Shown: piece by piece, positions 21,331 to 34,400 of the stretch
Layout: each line of letters begins with the position of its first letter
Numbering within the stretch: the first letter of the stretch is position 1
Translations under genes and position numbers: made by a program
Notes under the pieces: generated by a model
The model's database searches: none
Told to the model about the DNA's origin: nothing
Seen by the model: only the letters and a program-made list of their open reading frames with translations
NCBI GenBank assembly: GCA_033961575.1
Contig: CM066741.1
Coordinates: 5,715-69,714, forward strand
Length of the DNA: 64,000 nucleotides
Direction of reading: 5' to 3'
Origin: Aselliscus stoliczkanus
Lineage: Eukaryota; Chordata; Mammalia; Chiroptera; Hipposideridae

Positions 21331-22955
21331 CCACCTGAATCTCTTCAACGGGAAAAGAGGGCGGGTCAAGGCTATTTTTAACTCCTTTGTTTCTTACCAA
21401 CCAACTAAAAGTCAATATGCCCAAAGTCAAGACTTTTGTTCCTCTTCATTCCCGCCTTTGAAACTATAAGAAAAGTTCCATATCCAGAAGTTAAATTGGT
21501 AGATTGTTCCATATGTCATTGATTTAATCACTCAGTCCTGAAAATAAGGTTAGTTCCATCGAATCTTATATCATGACATAGTGTTATAGATACACTCCCA
21601 AGTTTCACCTTCTATTAAATATCTGATTACCTGTTTATGTGGGGGAGAAATAAACTGTCCTCTACCCTGATGCTGCCTCTGGCTGCTCCAATCATAAAAT
21701 AGATGTGAGCAGATCAGCAAGAGAAAATAAGCAGATATAATACACACATATGGGAACCCCGCACATAGGAGAGAGTCAGAGACACACCTGCAGGAGAGGT
21801 AGGGAGCTAGAAAGGGAACGTGGGTACATAGACATGCTGAGCTAGGGATAATGTAAGGTCCCTTGTGGGCTTGAAAGGGTCACTGCAGGGTGATGACAAC
21901 AGCAGATGTTTCCTGAATATCTTGAACCTAGCCAGACAGATGTTGACAGAGACTAAAGGAGGTCAGACAGGGACAGAAATAGACGCAGATTGTGGGGTGT
22001 GGAGTGCTGAGCTGCTGCCGGCCCAGGGCTGCTGACTGTGTGCGTGGCCTATGGGTTTGGGGTCTCTTGGGGTGTCCTTGGCTGACTGCACTGTTTTCCC
22101 AGGTCTTCCACATATGCCGTTAAGCCCCCCAGGACGCAAGTTCCCACACCAGGCCAGCCCTCTGGATCTGAGAGTGGACCCAGGATTAGATGAGACATCT
22201 TCTGCCAGGGTACAGCTGACAGACTCAACCCCGAACCATCCAGACAGGTCCAGGTACCACAGCTGTGCAGGGGGGAGGCTGTTCTAGCAAAGCTGCCCGA
22301 GAAGCCTGGTGTTCAGCTCCCCTTGCCAATGCTGCAACTGGACTGGAGTCCCCAAAGCCCCTTCAGGCCCATCACCCGGGCCAGAGCTGGGGATCCCACC
22401 GCAGCTCACCTCCCCAGCTCTCCCTGGGGGATGCAGTCTGGCCCCTGCAGGCCTCCTGTGGTCTTTCCATACCCAAGCTTTCTGATATCGGTCCTGGGTT
22501 CCTTTTGGTCTTGTCCTCTTGGGCTACCTCTTTTACATGAAAAATAAGTCTTTGGTTTGCACCCCATTGCCCCATCGCCCCCCCAAATGTGGCTACTTAC
22601 AGAGGCTCTCTAGGCACACTATGGGTTCAAAAACAGCGCTGGAGAATGTAGGCAGCCAGGAGGGGAGGGTGGCATAAGGCAGCACAGGTAAGAGCCTGGC
22701 GAAAAGGCAGTTAATTTAGTTGTGCCGAGTTTCACCTCCAGGGGTCCACATTACAGGGCACAGATAACAGCGCCTAAGGCATAGCCCCGGGTCTGACACT
22801 TTGGCTCAGAAGCCTTAGGAATGAAGAGCCTATCCTGACCTCCGCTCAGGTGTTATTCCCGAGATGCACACGAGGTGGCAGCAGAGAATAACTTTTCCTG
22901 GGGACCTGCACCTGGTGTTATTCCCGAGATGCACACGAGGCGGCAGCAGAGAGCG

Positions 22956-24874
22956 CTTCCCCCACCCACCGGCCTTACAGTGAGCATCCAGACCTCTAGG
23001 ACTAAGCTCACTGTGAGATCAACCTGTTTCAGGCCCTTCACAGGCCTCGGCTCACCTACTGCTCCCATTTTCCAGATGAGGCAGAGACAGTTATTATCTC
23101 CATTTCACAGGTATTTAAAACGAAGACTGATTCTAACAGGGTTCTGAGTCCAGAGCAGAGGCCGAAATGGGCCCACAGGGGCCCGCAGAGCTTGCACACA
23201 CGGGATCCTGGGCAGAGTGATCCAAGCAGGCCTGCAGCGTTGGGTGGAATCCCGGTCATTCTATTTGAAGGGAATCTGCACGTGACCTCATGGTCCAGCC
23301 TGCCATGCACTCACCCAGGCTGGTTTTGGGTGGGACTTGGGCAGGCAGCTGGGGAAGGGGACAGGTGGGGAGGGAGGAGGTGGCCCGGCCCTTCACCGGA
23401 GGACAAGCAGCACCAGATCCCTAGGACAAGGACTCCCCCACTTCTGTGCCCAGCCTGTGCTCGGGGCTTTTAAATCTGTTCCTCCTCAGCCCAGAGCACG
23501 GCTGCGCTTCTGACCATGTTCCCGTCCTCTGAGGTCACAGCTTCAGACAAGAGCTTCCTGACAGCTCAGACTGGAGTCTGGGGGGGGCACTTTCCTTATG
23601 GGGGATGCCTGAGCCCCAGACAGGGCAGAGCTGACTCCTGTCCCCTCAAAGTACTAGCTGTGTGACTTCGGGCAAAGACATGGAACCTCAGTCTCCTGGC
23701 CTGTCAGGTGGGGATAAGCGCTCCCTCTCAGGGCGACCGTGAGGGGTCAGTGAGGTGATGCAGGCCAGGTCCTGCCCAACATGAGATAGGCCCTCACTCC
23801 CCCTCCCTCTGCCCCTCTTAGTCCTTTTTCTACCTTCTATGGGCTGGAAGGATCAAGAGTTTAGCAAATCAGCTCCTTGTGGCAGAGTGAGCTCTCCTGT
23901 CACTGGCCACACAGCCAAAGTCCCCTGAGTGCTGACTCCGGCATCTGTGCAGCCTTGTCCTCAGGACAGCGTTCACCAGGGCCCCTCCTGGCCTCCACAC
24001 CCCTGCTCCACCCCAAACTCGTGGTCCCCGCCTCAGCTCAGGCCAGCAGCGCCTCTCTCAGTCTTCTCACTGGTCTCCCTGCTTCCCGTCCCTCTCTCGT
24101 CCAGGGCAATCTCCACAATGACCAGCTTGATCTTTCTGAGTGAGGGATCTAACCCTGACACTTTCTGTGCTTAGGGATTACCAACAGCCTCCTCTCAGGG
24201 TAGGGAATAAAGTCTCTGGCATCAGCACCCTATTGAGACTTCACTGGACCTGTTTCTTCTCCTGGTGTCACTTCCTGTCATAACAACCCAGTTCGGTCAC
24301 CAGGTACCCCAGGTGTCAGCATTAACCTGTTTGGTTGGATGACCACTGAGGGCGTGAACAGATCCAAGTGCCAGCACTGAGGCTGAGCCTGAATGCGGGC
24401 AACTGAATAAAATACAGACTCTAGTGAATCATAATGCATGAATAATTGTGCATTAATGATAGCAATTATGTAAAAATGAGAAAGAAAGTAAAAGTAAAAT
24501 AAAGAAACCCATTGCATCACACTGGCAACCTAGAAGAAGCGGGTGATTTCCTAGTAAAAGCAAACAATACTGAAATTGACCCTAACATAAGGAAACTATA
24601 AACAGTGAAATTCCCCCTCCAGAACCTTTTCTCCCTGTTGGTTCTCCTGTCATTGCAAAGGGGACAGAACTGTTCAGCAGCTGCCCAAAGGTCTGTTCTC
24701 GCCCAGTGTCCTCATGTCCCGCAGCCGAACCGCCCAGTGAGGACACAGTGCAGAGGGCAACTCAGGGATTATTGATCCTGATCAGTCAGCCAGAACTTCT
24801 TTGATTTCAAGGACCTGGACAAACTTACTGAAGTAAAATAAATTACTGATTTTTTTATTGCAAAACTAAATGAA
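22956..24874. other. Unassigned sequence between duplication A and SINEs
   Basis: GC-moderate sequence without a recognised gene, L1 or SINE. Short open frames lack start context or splice logic. Similarity to copy B stops near 22,955. Confidence 0.4.
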
Positions 24875-25305
24875 GGGCCGGCCAAGTGGCGCATTGGTTA
24901 AGAGCGGGTTTTGGGATGCCAGCGGCCCCGGTTTGGATCCCACATATGAGGGCCAGTCATACTGCCCTCTACAGCTAAAAACTCCCCCTGGAACTGGACG
25001 GCTATGAGTCGCCGGGACAGTATAGCTGCAGCCCCTGCTGCGGTGGGCTGCCATAGGCTACAGTGAGTGGCCGGCAGCCAGAGTGAGCAGCTAATAGCCA
25101 TGGTGAGCGACATCCAGACGCCGGCGACTCATCTGCCTCATCTGGGAAAAGCGCAATGAGGATACCAACATGGGCCAGTGAAGCAACATCCTCCGCAACT
25201 AGACTAAAGAACAAAAAGACAGCAACGTGTCTGTTTCCCTTCCCCGATTTCCCAACACTGTTCCCCTCACCCAATTCCCCAATAAAATCTTTAAACAAAA
25301 AAAAA
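24875..25305 (+). mobile_element. Long-form tRNA-derived SINE
   Basis: It begins GGGCCGGCCAAGTGGCGCAT and continues through the 3' module TACAGCTAAAAACTCCCCC to CCCCAATAAAATCTTTAAAC and an A-tail. The same long form occurs at 38,254, 40,926 and 57,903. The tail module resembles bat VES-type SINEs. Confidence 0.9.
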
Positions 25306-25398
25306 GTGTGAGCTGAGCTCTGGGCAACAGCAGTTGGATGCCCAGCCCGAGGTGAGCTGCCGCTAAGCTGTCAACAGCTGGCAGGATGGCTCAGCTAA

Positions 25399-25441
<43 letters not shown>
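25306..25441 (+). mobile_element. 5'-truncated type-2 SINE with (AAAT)n tail
   Basis: GAGCTGAGCTCTGGGCAACA through GGCAGGATGGCTCAGCTAAT is the second half of the type-2 SINE. It is followed by about eleven AAAT repeats (25,397-25,441), a likely polymorphic microsatellite. Confidence 0.85.
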
Positions 25442-26719
25442 AATGTACTTCCTAATGAATAGAGGCAAAAGCATATGGTTTTTCAAACCGATCAAAGCCC
25501 CAAATCTGTAGAATCTCTATTACCTTGCCATCCATCTCTTAACTTCATTTCATTCTTGGAGTAACTTGCCAATGGCAACCAATAGCTACTTACACACATC
25601 ATTAATTTCATTGTTTTTACCTGATTCCCATACAGCTGCTGAGACACTAGCAATGTAGCTAAGAACACAGTTAACTAAATCAACGGTTTTCAATTCCTGC
25701 CATGTAACAGAAAAGCCAGTTCCACAGATTTCCTCAGTGTGTGCTTAATGAATGGATGAGTGTGAAGAAGACACTTGGACTCCCTGTGCCCCTAGAGCCC
25801 CTATAGCTTTGGAGACGGTGAGGATGGGATTTTTACATTCCTCCGTGCTCTCTCATTCCTCTTTGAAAACCGCCAAGATCCTTAGCCAGATGTGGAGGCA
25901 ACAAGGAGTCGCAGAAAACACTGCAGCCTCTGGATTCTGGAGCCAAAGAGATCTGGATTTGAACCCAGGATCCTGTTTCTTTTTGTGCAACCTGGGAAAG
26001 GGCACTTTGAGTTCATGGACTGGAAGGAAGTGAACACATATGAACAGATTTACTGTAACATTTAAATGAGACGGTGCACGTAACTCGCATGCCACATGAC
26101 TCTTTAAACACAATTACTTTCTTCCCTTGAAATTCTAATTTAGACTTACTGGCTGGGTCATTGTTAAGTTATTGCATCATCCACACAGTGATGATACAGA
26201 GGAGACAGACTATTTGAGGGACATGTGAGTGATTTTTCTCTCTGGAAAAAAATACAATGGTGGGACTTATGTACTTTTTCTATTAGAATAGCTAATTTTA
26301 TAAGATGTTCTGCCGTGTGCCAGGCATTATTGTATTGAGATCAGAAACACACTTGTTAGTTATTTCATAATTGAAGCTCCACCATGACAAGCTATGGTAA
26401 TTTGGGCAAATTACTTAAAAATTCGAAACTCTAGTTCCCTTCACTAGAGGGGAGAGAATAATATACTCCTCATAGGGCTACAGATAGAAATAATGTAACA
26501 CATTGAAGGGCTCAGCAGATTGGGTGCCTCATATTCACCTGTTGGTAGTTGATGTCAAATAGGAACTTGGCCACAATTTTCCTGCTCCCGCGCAGGCTGC
26601 TTGGTGCCTTGCTCCGGGGAGAGCAGCAGGGCCATGGCCAGGCCCACAGACGTGGTGTGCCCACTCACAGAGGGTGACCGCAGGGCTCACAGCAGCTCCC
26701 GCCATCCAAGTCCGTTGTT

Positions 26720-27660
26720 TTTGATAAAGGGCAGACAACATGACATTGGGGAAAGAAGGGTCTTTCTAACAAATGCTGCTGGGGAACTAGCAATCCAAAT
26801 GAAGATATATGAAATTTAACCCAAACCTCACACCACGTAAAAAAATTAATTCAAAATAGATAAAGGGCTTAAATATAGGAGGTAAAAGTATGCACTCTCA
26901 AACAAACATGAGATCCATTTTCATGACCTGGGATTAGCAATGGTTTCTTAGATATGACACCACATACAAGCAGCAACAAAGAAATAGACAAATTGGACGT
27001 CCTCAAAATTTAAAACATAAGTGCATCATAAGGAGCTATCCAGAAAGTGAAACAATACCCCATAAAATGCAAGACAATAGGTACACATTATCTGATAAGA
27101 GTCCCTTACCAGAGTAGATAATCAACTTTCACAACTCATGAACAAAAAGACAAGCAACTACCATTTTAATAAGCACTTGAATGGAACCTTCTCCAGATTA
27201 GACATACAAATGATTAACGGACACACTAAGATGTTAAACACCCTTAGTCGTGATGGAAATGCAAATTACAGCCACAGTGTGACATACCCTCACACACACT
27301 AGCATGGCTAGAATACAGAAAACTAAACCTAACAAATGTCAGCAACAATGCAGAGAAATTAGAACCCTTAAACATCACTTGTGAAAAATTAAAAAGCTGT
27401 GACCTCTGCATACAATACTTTGAAATTTCCACAGTGCAAAACAAATCGCATGTGGTTCAACAAATCCACTTCTAGAGATATAAACCCCCAAATTGAAATC
27501 AGGTGTTAAAAGCCGATAACTGAATCCACAGCAACACTCTTCACAACAGCAAAGAGACAAACAAGTCAAATGTCCATCTTCGTCAGCAGTGACAACTCAG
27601 TGAACAAGTGTGACCTGTTACACCAGGATTCTTTAGATGGATATCATTATGAACATCTTT
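26720..27660 (+). mobile_element. L1 ORF2 3' fragment (in copy B)
   Basis: Same fragment as in copy A, with the same internal breaks plus a few substitutions. It is dead: stops are present in all frames. Confidence 0.8.
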
Positions 27661-28099
27661 AATAATTTCTAGAAATATATTTCCTTATAGCACACAAAAA
27701 ATATTTACTGTGGCAGAACTGTTTACTAATAATACACCCATGTTCAGTAATTAGCATTTCATTATTTTCCTATTTGGAAATGGTCTAGACATTCCATAAA
27801 TATCCATCATTTAATTCACATAACAAAACTTTAAAGTTTCAATTACCAAAGACACATGGAAAATTTTTTCAATGTACATATACAATATAATTATCACTAA
27901 AAAATTTACCTCAATATGTTTCATGTTAATCGGATCTCTTTTATATATTAGTTAAAACTTAGAGATTTCAAAGTCGGTTATTACCAAAGCTATTTTCTTG
28001 ACACATTTTGTAACACAGGTAACTTATTTTTATAAACTCGTTTAACAAAATTTATTTTATATTAATAATTTTCAAACCAAACTACAGCCAGCTTTATTT

Positions 28100-28210
28100 T
28101 ATTTTATTTTATCTTTTCGAGGGCAGTGTCACTTGCCCTCATATGTGGCACCGGAACCGGGGCCGCTGGTGTCCCAAGCAACTCTTCACCACTGAGCCAC
28201 TCGGCCAGCC
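28100..28210 (-). mobile_element. Short SINE, shared with copy A
   Basis: Reverse-oriented SINE at the same place as 17,968-18,076, with the same flanking duplication. Confidence 0.88.
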
Positions 28211-31200
28211 CTACAACCAGCTTTAACATCAAATAGTTTACCAGGTCTGATCCTGAAAAGCATTTAGGTTAGTTTGTATTTTATTTCTTAATTTATATAA
28301 ACATTTAATCTTTTCGAGCCAAGCAAATACACTACTGTGTTGCCAGAAAAGTCATGACGGATTTTTTCTGTTTTCGTTGCAAAAATGAGTCAAGATTTTC
28401 CAGATAACCCAACAGTCACACCACCCAGAGCTAGAAGCATCTTACCACAATCAAAAACCATTTCAGACAGAGATCACAAATTACAAGAATTAATAGTAAC
28501 TACAGAGAACACACAAGATGTTTTACCAAGAAAACAGCTGGCTGTCACAAGAGCTCTGTAACACAGTTTAGATTTAGAAGCTTTTCCCTTTCTGAGGATC
28601 CACCTTCTTCTGCACGTGGACAGAAAGGTGTAAATAGTGAGACACACCAACCGGCCTCTTTACAGCTCAGGCCGGGAAGCCCAGGTCTCTCCACACAAGA
28701 GTGCAGGGGATGCAGCCCTCCCAGAGCCAAAGGATCACAGAGACAGTCAGAGAAAGCACAGACCTTTATCACCCAGGCGGTCAGGAGGGTGGGGTGGAGA
28801 GGGTGTCTCAGGTCTCCCCCAAAATGTAAGGCATCTACAGCCCCGAACCCACTAATTCGTGGCCATGGCAGGTACTACTGGACTGGGATCTGTGCAGCAC
28901 TAACGGGTGAGGAAGGTGGGGAGACAAACGCCCCTTATGGGCAGAAGCACCTCAGGACATACTCCCCTGGTACCTGACACGGCCAGGAGGACTGGGAACC
29001 CCAGTTTATCCCATTGGCCACCAGGCGCAATGCGGAAAGTGGCCCATGGCGGGGACAAGAGAGGATTAGCTTCCCCGTCCCAAATTCACTCTACCGAGGA
29101 CACAGAACGAGATGGAAGGAAAAACCTCCCGCGGTTTTTAGACGGGGACCCACAGCAAAGTTTGTCTCTGCAGACGCCGGTCTGGAGAGAGCTGCTTAAC
29201 TCCCCACAGGTCTGGCTACAATGACAGGCTTCTGGGGAGCCTGTGCCTGTGTTCTGTCCCCATGGTAGCTCTTTCTTAGGACAAAGGACGCGCGAGACAC
29301 AGACACAGGAAAAAACGAACATCTCTGGCAGGAAAGAATAAAGAAAACCCTAGTGTCTAGGTGGAAGAAGTTTACTTCAGAAATATTTTTTTCTGTCAAT
29401 GTAAATACATTTAAGAGAAAAAGGACTCACCACTTCTAAGTTCTACCAAACCCCGCAGACAGACCAAGAACTGTAATACACGGGGCACCTGGAATTCATA
29501 TAAGCATACAATTTCCACAGACACTGAGGAACTATCAGGTAAACAGGATATTTTAGACAAAGGTGGGAGTGGGTTCATTGATTTTAGATGTAAACATGGG
29601 AGATTTACAGGTAAGTCAGGGACAGCTGAACACACATGGCAAGTAAATTTTTGTGAGGCTCCTGCTTGGAGTCTTGTCTATAGCTAAGGTGATTGAGCTC
29701 AGGTTTTTATTTGTCCTTCACCACCTTTAAGGAGGCAGGGAAACGGGGAGCGAGGCTACACCAGAGAAGCCTGTGTTTTAAAAATGTCCCTGTTCCACTT
29801 TCTTTTTCTTTGTTTTGCTCAACCTGGAGCAGTTGTGGGCTTTGTGGGCTGTGTTTACATTTATGATCTGCTCCACAGAGGGCCTGGGGGAGATGCTGAG
29901 ACTTTCTCATTTCTGTCAGAGAGAAAATCAGCTTCCATTTGTGTCAAGTTTCTGATTGGTTATGAAATCCTTTAAAACTAATTTCTACATACCAGTTTTC
30001 AACATCTTATATCTCCAGAAAGATTTTTAAAATTTGAACCTGTTGATTTTCCCTTCTGCCTTTTTTAACACTCATGTTGATACTCGTACCTATAAGACCC
30101 AGGGAGCTGAAGAACTCATTAAGAAACTTAAGAATAGTTAAATTTCCTTATATCCGTTTATATTAAAAATGTGGTCTTTCTCTAGGCACCAATAAAACAG
30201 GTGTCTGCCATGAGACTTCTCTGACACATTTTCCAATTCAAAAGTTTTTCCTATTCCAAGGATCCACTTTCTGGCCATTGATGGTAGGATTTTAATAGCT
30301 ACTCAAACCAAAAAACCCTTTTTACAGCTTAACCAAGGAAGCCAGAGGCTTTCTGTCCCTGCGGTATTTCCTTTACATGACAAAAGACACAAGAGACAAA
30401 GACACACAAAAGATGACCATCTCTGACAAGAAAGATTCAATAGAGAAAACCTTGAGTCGCTGCTTCTGAGAAACTAGCTTCACAAATATATTTTACTGCC
30501 AATCTGCATGTGGAAGAGAGGAAAAGGACACCCGGCGCTTCTAAATTCTCCCAAACTCCGCAGAAATAGACAGGGAAGGCTGACAGAGTGAACCAAAACA
30601 CGCTCACCTCTGCCGTCAGATGTCCACGAGCTCCTAGCTGCAGAGGTTTCCAGGAGCCAGCAGTGCCCCAGCCAGTAATCCTGGCAGGATCCCCGAAACT
30701 GGGGGCTTTAAAAAATCATTCTTTTGCTCTCACCCTGTATGTGTGTTATGGGAGAGCGGGTCCTTGAGTCATCACAGGAAGGCATTCCAGGATGTAGGAA
30801 CAACGCCTCCCGAATAACGGCAAGCAAGCCCAGGATATATTAAAAGAAAATATATCCCCAAAACGCAGGTGTGGATAAGCCCAGGAGAGCCACTACACCC
30901 AAGGAAAGAAAATGTAGGATTATGTTTGACTGAGGGCCCGAAATACTCAGGGTGGAGTCACAGGTGATCCCGGGGCGAGTCATTGCTGACCACCCCTTCC
31001 CTTTGGAGGGAAGGTCAGGGGGACACAGCGGGTGGAGATGTTTCCCTCCAGGAATGCTAACCATGTTATAATCTATTTAAATTAGCTGTAGCTGCACCTT
31101 TTCTTAGGAATGATCTCATCTTCTCTCTTTTGTTTCCCCTCACATCTTCCTTCCTTTCCCCAGGCCCTGTTCTCTCTTCCTGTGGTAACAACTTCTTCTA

Positions 31201-31786
31201 ACTAAGCTAATCAGTAAATATAACAGAATCAGATTAATAAAATCACATTTTAACATACACACATGGGGAATTCACAGACCTGTAAAAGTTCCAAAGACAG
31301 TGAGTTCAGACTGGGTGCTTTGCAGGTAATTTAGGAAGAGGGTCACACTCACAGGGTAAAGTGTTGTTAGGTGACCCGGGAAATAATGGGACACAGGGGA
31401 AGGGTGGTCAGCAGGCTCCACTGGGGGGTCTTCCTGCCTAGCTAAGGGGATTATGCTAAGGTTCCCCTCTTCCACCAGGTTTCTCCATCTGACTCTGAGG
31501 TGGGAAAGCGGGGGAGGGTCAAAGGCTGCTTCTGAGTCTTTTGTTTCCTAACAACCAGCTTACAGTCCATATGCCCAAAGGCTAAACTTTTCCTCCTCTC
31601 CATTCTTGCCTTTGAAACTTTAATAAAAGTTCCACATTCAGCAGTTAAACTGGTAGATAGTACCATGTTTCATTGATCTAATCATTCATTCCTCAGAATA
31701 AGTTAGTTTACTCAAATTATTGAATCTTATTTTGTGACACGATGATGTAGATATACTCCCAAATTTTACCTTTTATAAAACATCTG

Positions 31787-31888
31787 GAGCCGGCCAAATG
31801 GCACGGCGGTTAAGCGCTGGCTTGGGAAGCCAGCGGCCCCAGTTTGGATCCCACATATGAGGGCCAGTGACACCACCCTCAAAAAAAG
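31787..31888 (+). mobile_element. Short SINE, private to copy B
   Basis: GAGCCGGCCAAATGGCACGG through CACCACCCTC and an A-tail, flanked by ACATCTG and AAATCTG. Copy A has an uninterrupted TATTAAATATCTGATTACC at the same site (about 21,615-21,633), so the element inserted after duplication or was in one parental copy only. Confidence 0.9.
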
Positions 31889-33185
31889 AAATCTGATTAG
31901 TTGCTTATGTGGGGGAGGCAGAAACTGTCCCCCACCTTGAAGCTTCCTCCAGCTGCTCTGATAATAAAATAGACCTGAGAATGGTTACCAAGAAAATATA
32001 AGCAGATATAACACATACATAGGGAAACCCTGCACACAGGAGAGAGTCAGAGACCCCACACGAGGGAGAGGCAGGGGGATGGAAAGGGAATGTGGGTACA
32101 TAGACAAGCTGAGCTAAGGATGAACTAAGGTCACTTGGGGGTTTGAAAGGGTCACTGCAGGTTGGTGACAAGAGCAGATGTTTCATGAATATCTTGAACC
32201 AAGTCAGACAGACGGATGTTCACAGAGACCAAAGGAGAAGGTCCCACAGGGACAGAAACAGATAGAATGTGGGGTGTGGGGTGCTGAGCTGCTGCCTGCC
32301 CAGGGTTGCTGACTGGGTGCGTGGCCTATGGGTTTGGGGTCTCTTGGGGTGTCTTTGGCTGACTGCACTGTTTCCCCAGGTCTTCCACATATGCCTTTAC
32401 ACCCCCCAGGACTGAAGTTCCCACACCAGACCAGCCCTCTGGACCTGAGAGTGCTCCAGCCTTGAACAAGACACCTCATGCGAGGGTAAAGCTGAGGGAC
32501 TCTACCTCAACCCTCTGGACAGGTCCAGCTATCACAGCTGTGCAGCGGGGAGGCTGTGCCAGCAAAGCTACCCGAGGAGCCTGGTATTCAGCTCCCCCTG
32601 CAAATGTTGCATGTGGAGTGGAGTCCCCCAGGCCCCTTCAGCGCCAGCGCCCAGGCCAGAGCCCCGGGATCCCACTACAGCCAGCCTCCCCAGCTCTCCC
32701 TGGGGGCTGCAGTCTGGCCCTGCAGGCCTCCTGTGGTCTTTCCATACCCAAGCTTTCAGCTCTCAGACCTGGGTTCCTTTGGGTCTGGTCCTAGGGGGCT
32801 GCCTCTTTTACATGCAAAATAAGTCTTTGGTTTGCACGCCACTGCCCCCAGATGTGGTGACTTACAGAGGCTCTCTAAGCGCACAGGTACTTCAAAAACA
32901 GGCCTGGGGAAGGGAGGGAGGGAAGAGGGGAGGGTGGCATAAGGCAGCACAGGTAAGAGCCAGGCGAGAAGGCAGTTAATTCAGGTAGGCCATGCCCGGT
33001 GCCGGGTTTCACATCCAGGACTCCACATTCCAGCGGGCAGCTGCCAGGGCACAGATGACAGTACCTGGGGCACCACCCCGGGTCTGACCCTCGGGCTCAG
33101 AAGCATTTGGAGAAAGAGATTTTCCTGCTGACCTCCACTCAGGTGTAATTCCCAGGATGCACAGCAGATGGCAGCAGAGGAGACT

Positions 33186-33690
33186 GTTTCCAAGCCTTAA
33201 GGACTGTGCGTGCCGATTTTCAACGTTTATTGTTCCTCAGTGTAAACGCAACAAACTAAAAAGTACTGTCCGTGCTATGTAACGTGCATGAACTTATAGG
33301 GCAGGAATACACAGGGCGGCCTGGTCCCAAAGCGCCACCTGGCTTAGCCTGAGTCCTTTCAGTTGGAGGCTGTGCTGATGGTAATGCATTTCCCTGCAGC
33401 TCTCCCTCATCCTTTGTCCTGGAAAACTAATGCCCACAAAAATAACACTTTTCCTTTTGCTCTGACGATGGATACAGCAACACCACATGTTAACGTTTGG
33501 GGAATGTGAATGGACGATATATAGCAGTTCTTTGTACCATCATGTTGTCTCTCTGAAAGGCTGTAATGATGTCAACATAAATGTTAACAAAAGTTCTCAG
33601 CGGAAGTTCTATTTATAATTAATAAGGAGACACCCTGAGCTCACTGAGGTGCTCACTGCCCTCCTTTGGAAGGCACGTTACAAACTTGGT
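33186..33690. other. Unassigned sequence right of copy B
   Basis: AT-moderate unique-looking DNA with no recognised repeat or gene. Confidence 0.4.
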
Positions 33691-33694
33691 GCAG

Positions 33695-34050
33695 TCACAC
33701 CGTTTCTTTAGGGCAGATTATCAGAAAGCCTACAGTGGGATATTATAAAGCCTAAAAACCAGAAAGAAATCCTGCCACATGTTACAACCTGGATGGACCT
33801 TGGGGACATTATGCGATGTGCAATATCCAGTCGGAAAAGGACGCGAATTGTATATTTTTTTTTCCACTTATAGGAGGAATTATGATGGGAAGAGGGAAGC
33901 AGACGGTGGTTGCCAGGGGCTGGGAAGGCAGATGGAGAATCGTTGGTTAATGGGGACAGTGTTTCAATTTTGCAAAATGAAAAAGTGCTGCAGACCTGTT
34001 ACACAACAAAGGAGCATAGTTAACCCCACGGAACTGGACACTTAAACGTC
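33695..34050 (+). mobile_element. L1 3' end fragment
   Basis: The plus strand carries the familiar L1 3' segment: ACAACCTGGATGGACCTTGG, GGACATTATG, GGTGGTTGCCAGGGGCTGGG and GAACTGGACACTTAAA. It is 5'-truncated and inactive. Confidence 0.85.
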
Positions 34051-34055
34051 GTTTA

Positions 34056-34172
34056 GGGGCCGGCCGAGTGGCGCGGTGGTTGAGAGCTAGCTTGGGAAGC
34101 CAGCGGCCCAGGTTCGGTCCCACATGTGAGGGCCAGTGTCACTGACCTCAAAAAAAAAAAATTTAAAAAAAA
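34056..34172 (+). mobile_element. Short tRNA-derived SINE
   Basis: GGGGCCGGCCGAGTGGCGCG, box B GGTTCGGTCCC, and an A-rich tail with two A-runs. Confidence 0.9.
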
Positions 34173-34179
34173 GGCTGTT

Positions 34180-34400
34180 GTCTTGAACAAAGCAGACACT
34201 GGTTTGTGCTCTTAGTTCAGCCACGATCCAAACCAGAAGTCACTCTTTTCCTCAGGGCCTTTTGAAAACCTAGACAAGGGATCGATAAACATTTGAGATG
34301 AAAGAGTCAATCCTGTCCCTCATGAGAATTTAAAAATTATTTGAGAGCCATAAAACAAACGGAATTGCCATTATGTGAATAATAGTCTTTAAAATTTTTA
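34180..34400. repeat. Block shared with 62,938-63,157 (unit end)
   Basis: TTGAACAAAGCAGACACTGG through CATTATGTGAATAATAGTC matches 62,938-63,157 with scattered differences. At 63,157 the homologue is joined directly to the left edge of unit C, which looks like a tandem junction (unit end to unit start). Confidence 0.75.

Larger units (their letters stand above)
16010..22955. repeat. Segmental duplication, copy A (~6.9 kb)
   Basis: The block is colinear with 26,270-33,185 at an offset of about 10,255-10,270 bp and appears over 90% identical by eye across L1, SINE and unique parts. The boundary at 16,010 is where similarity to copy B begins; B continues further left to 25,727. Each copy has one private SINE insertion (17,714 in A, 31,787 in B), so the copies separated while SINEs were active. 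No credible protein-coding gene is seen inside. Confidence 0.9.
25727..33185. repeat. Segmental duplication, copy B (~7.5 kb)
   Basis: The part 26,270-33,185 matches copy A. The part 25,727-26,560 and onward matches copy C at 63,158-64,000, including the left extension that copy A lacks. B is therefore closer in structure to C. It contains the L1 fragment, the shared SINE at 28,100 and a private SINE at 31,787. No gene is recognised. Confidence 0.9.
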
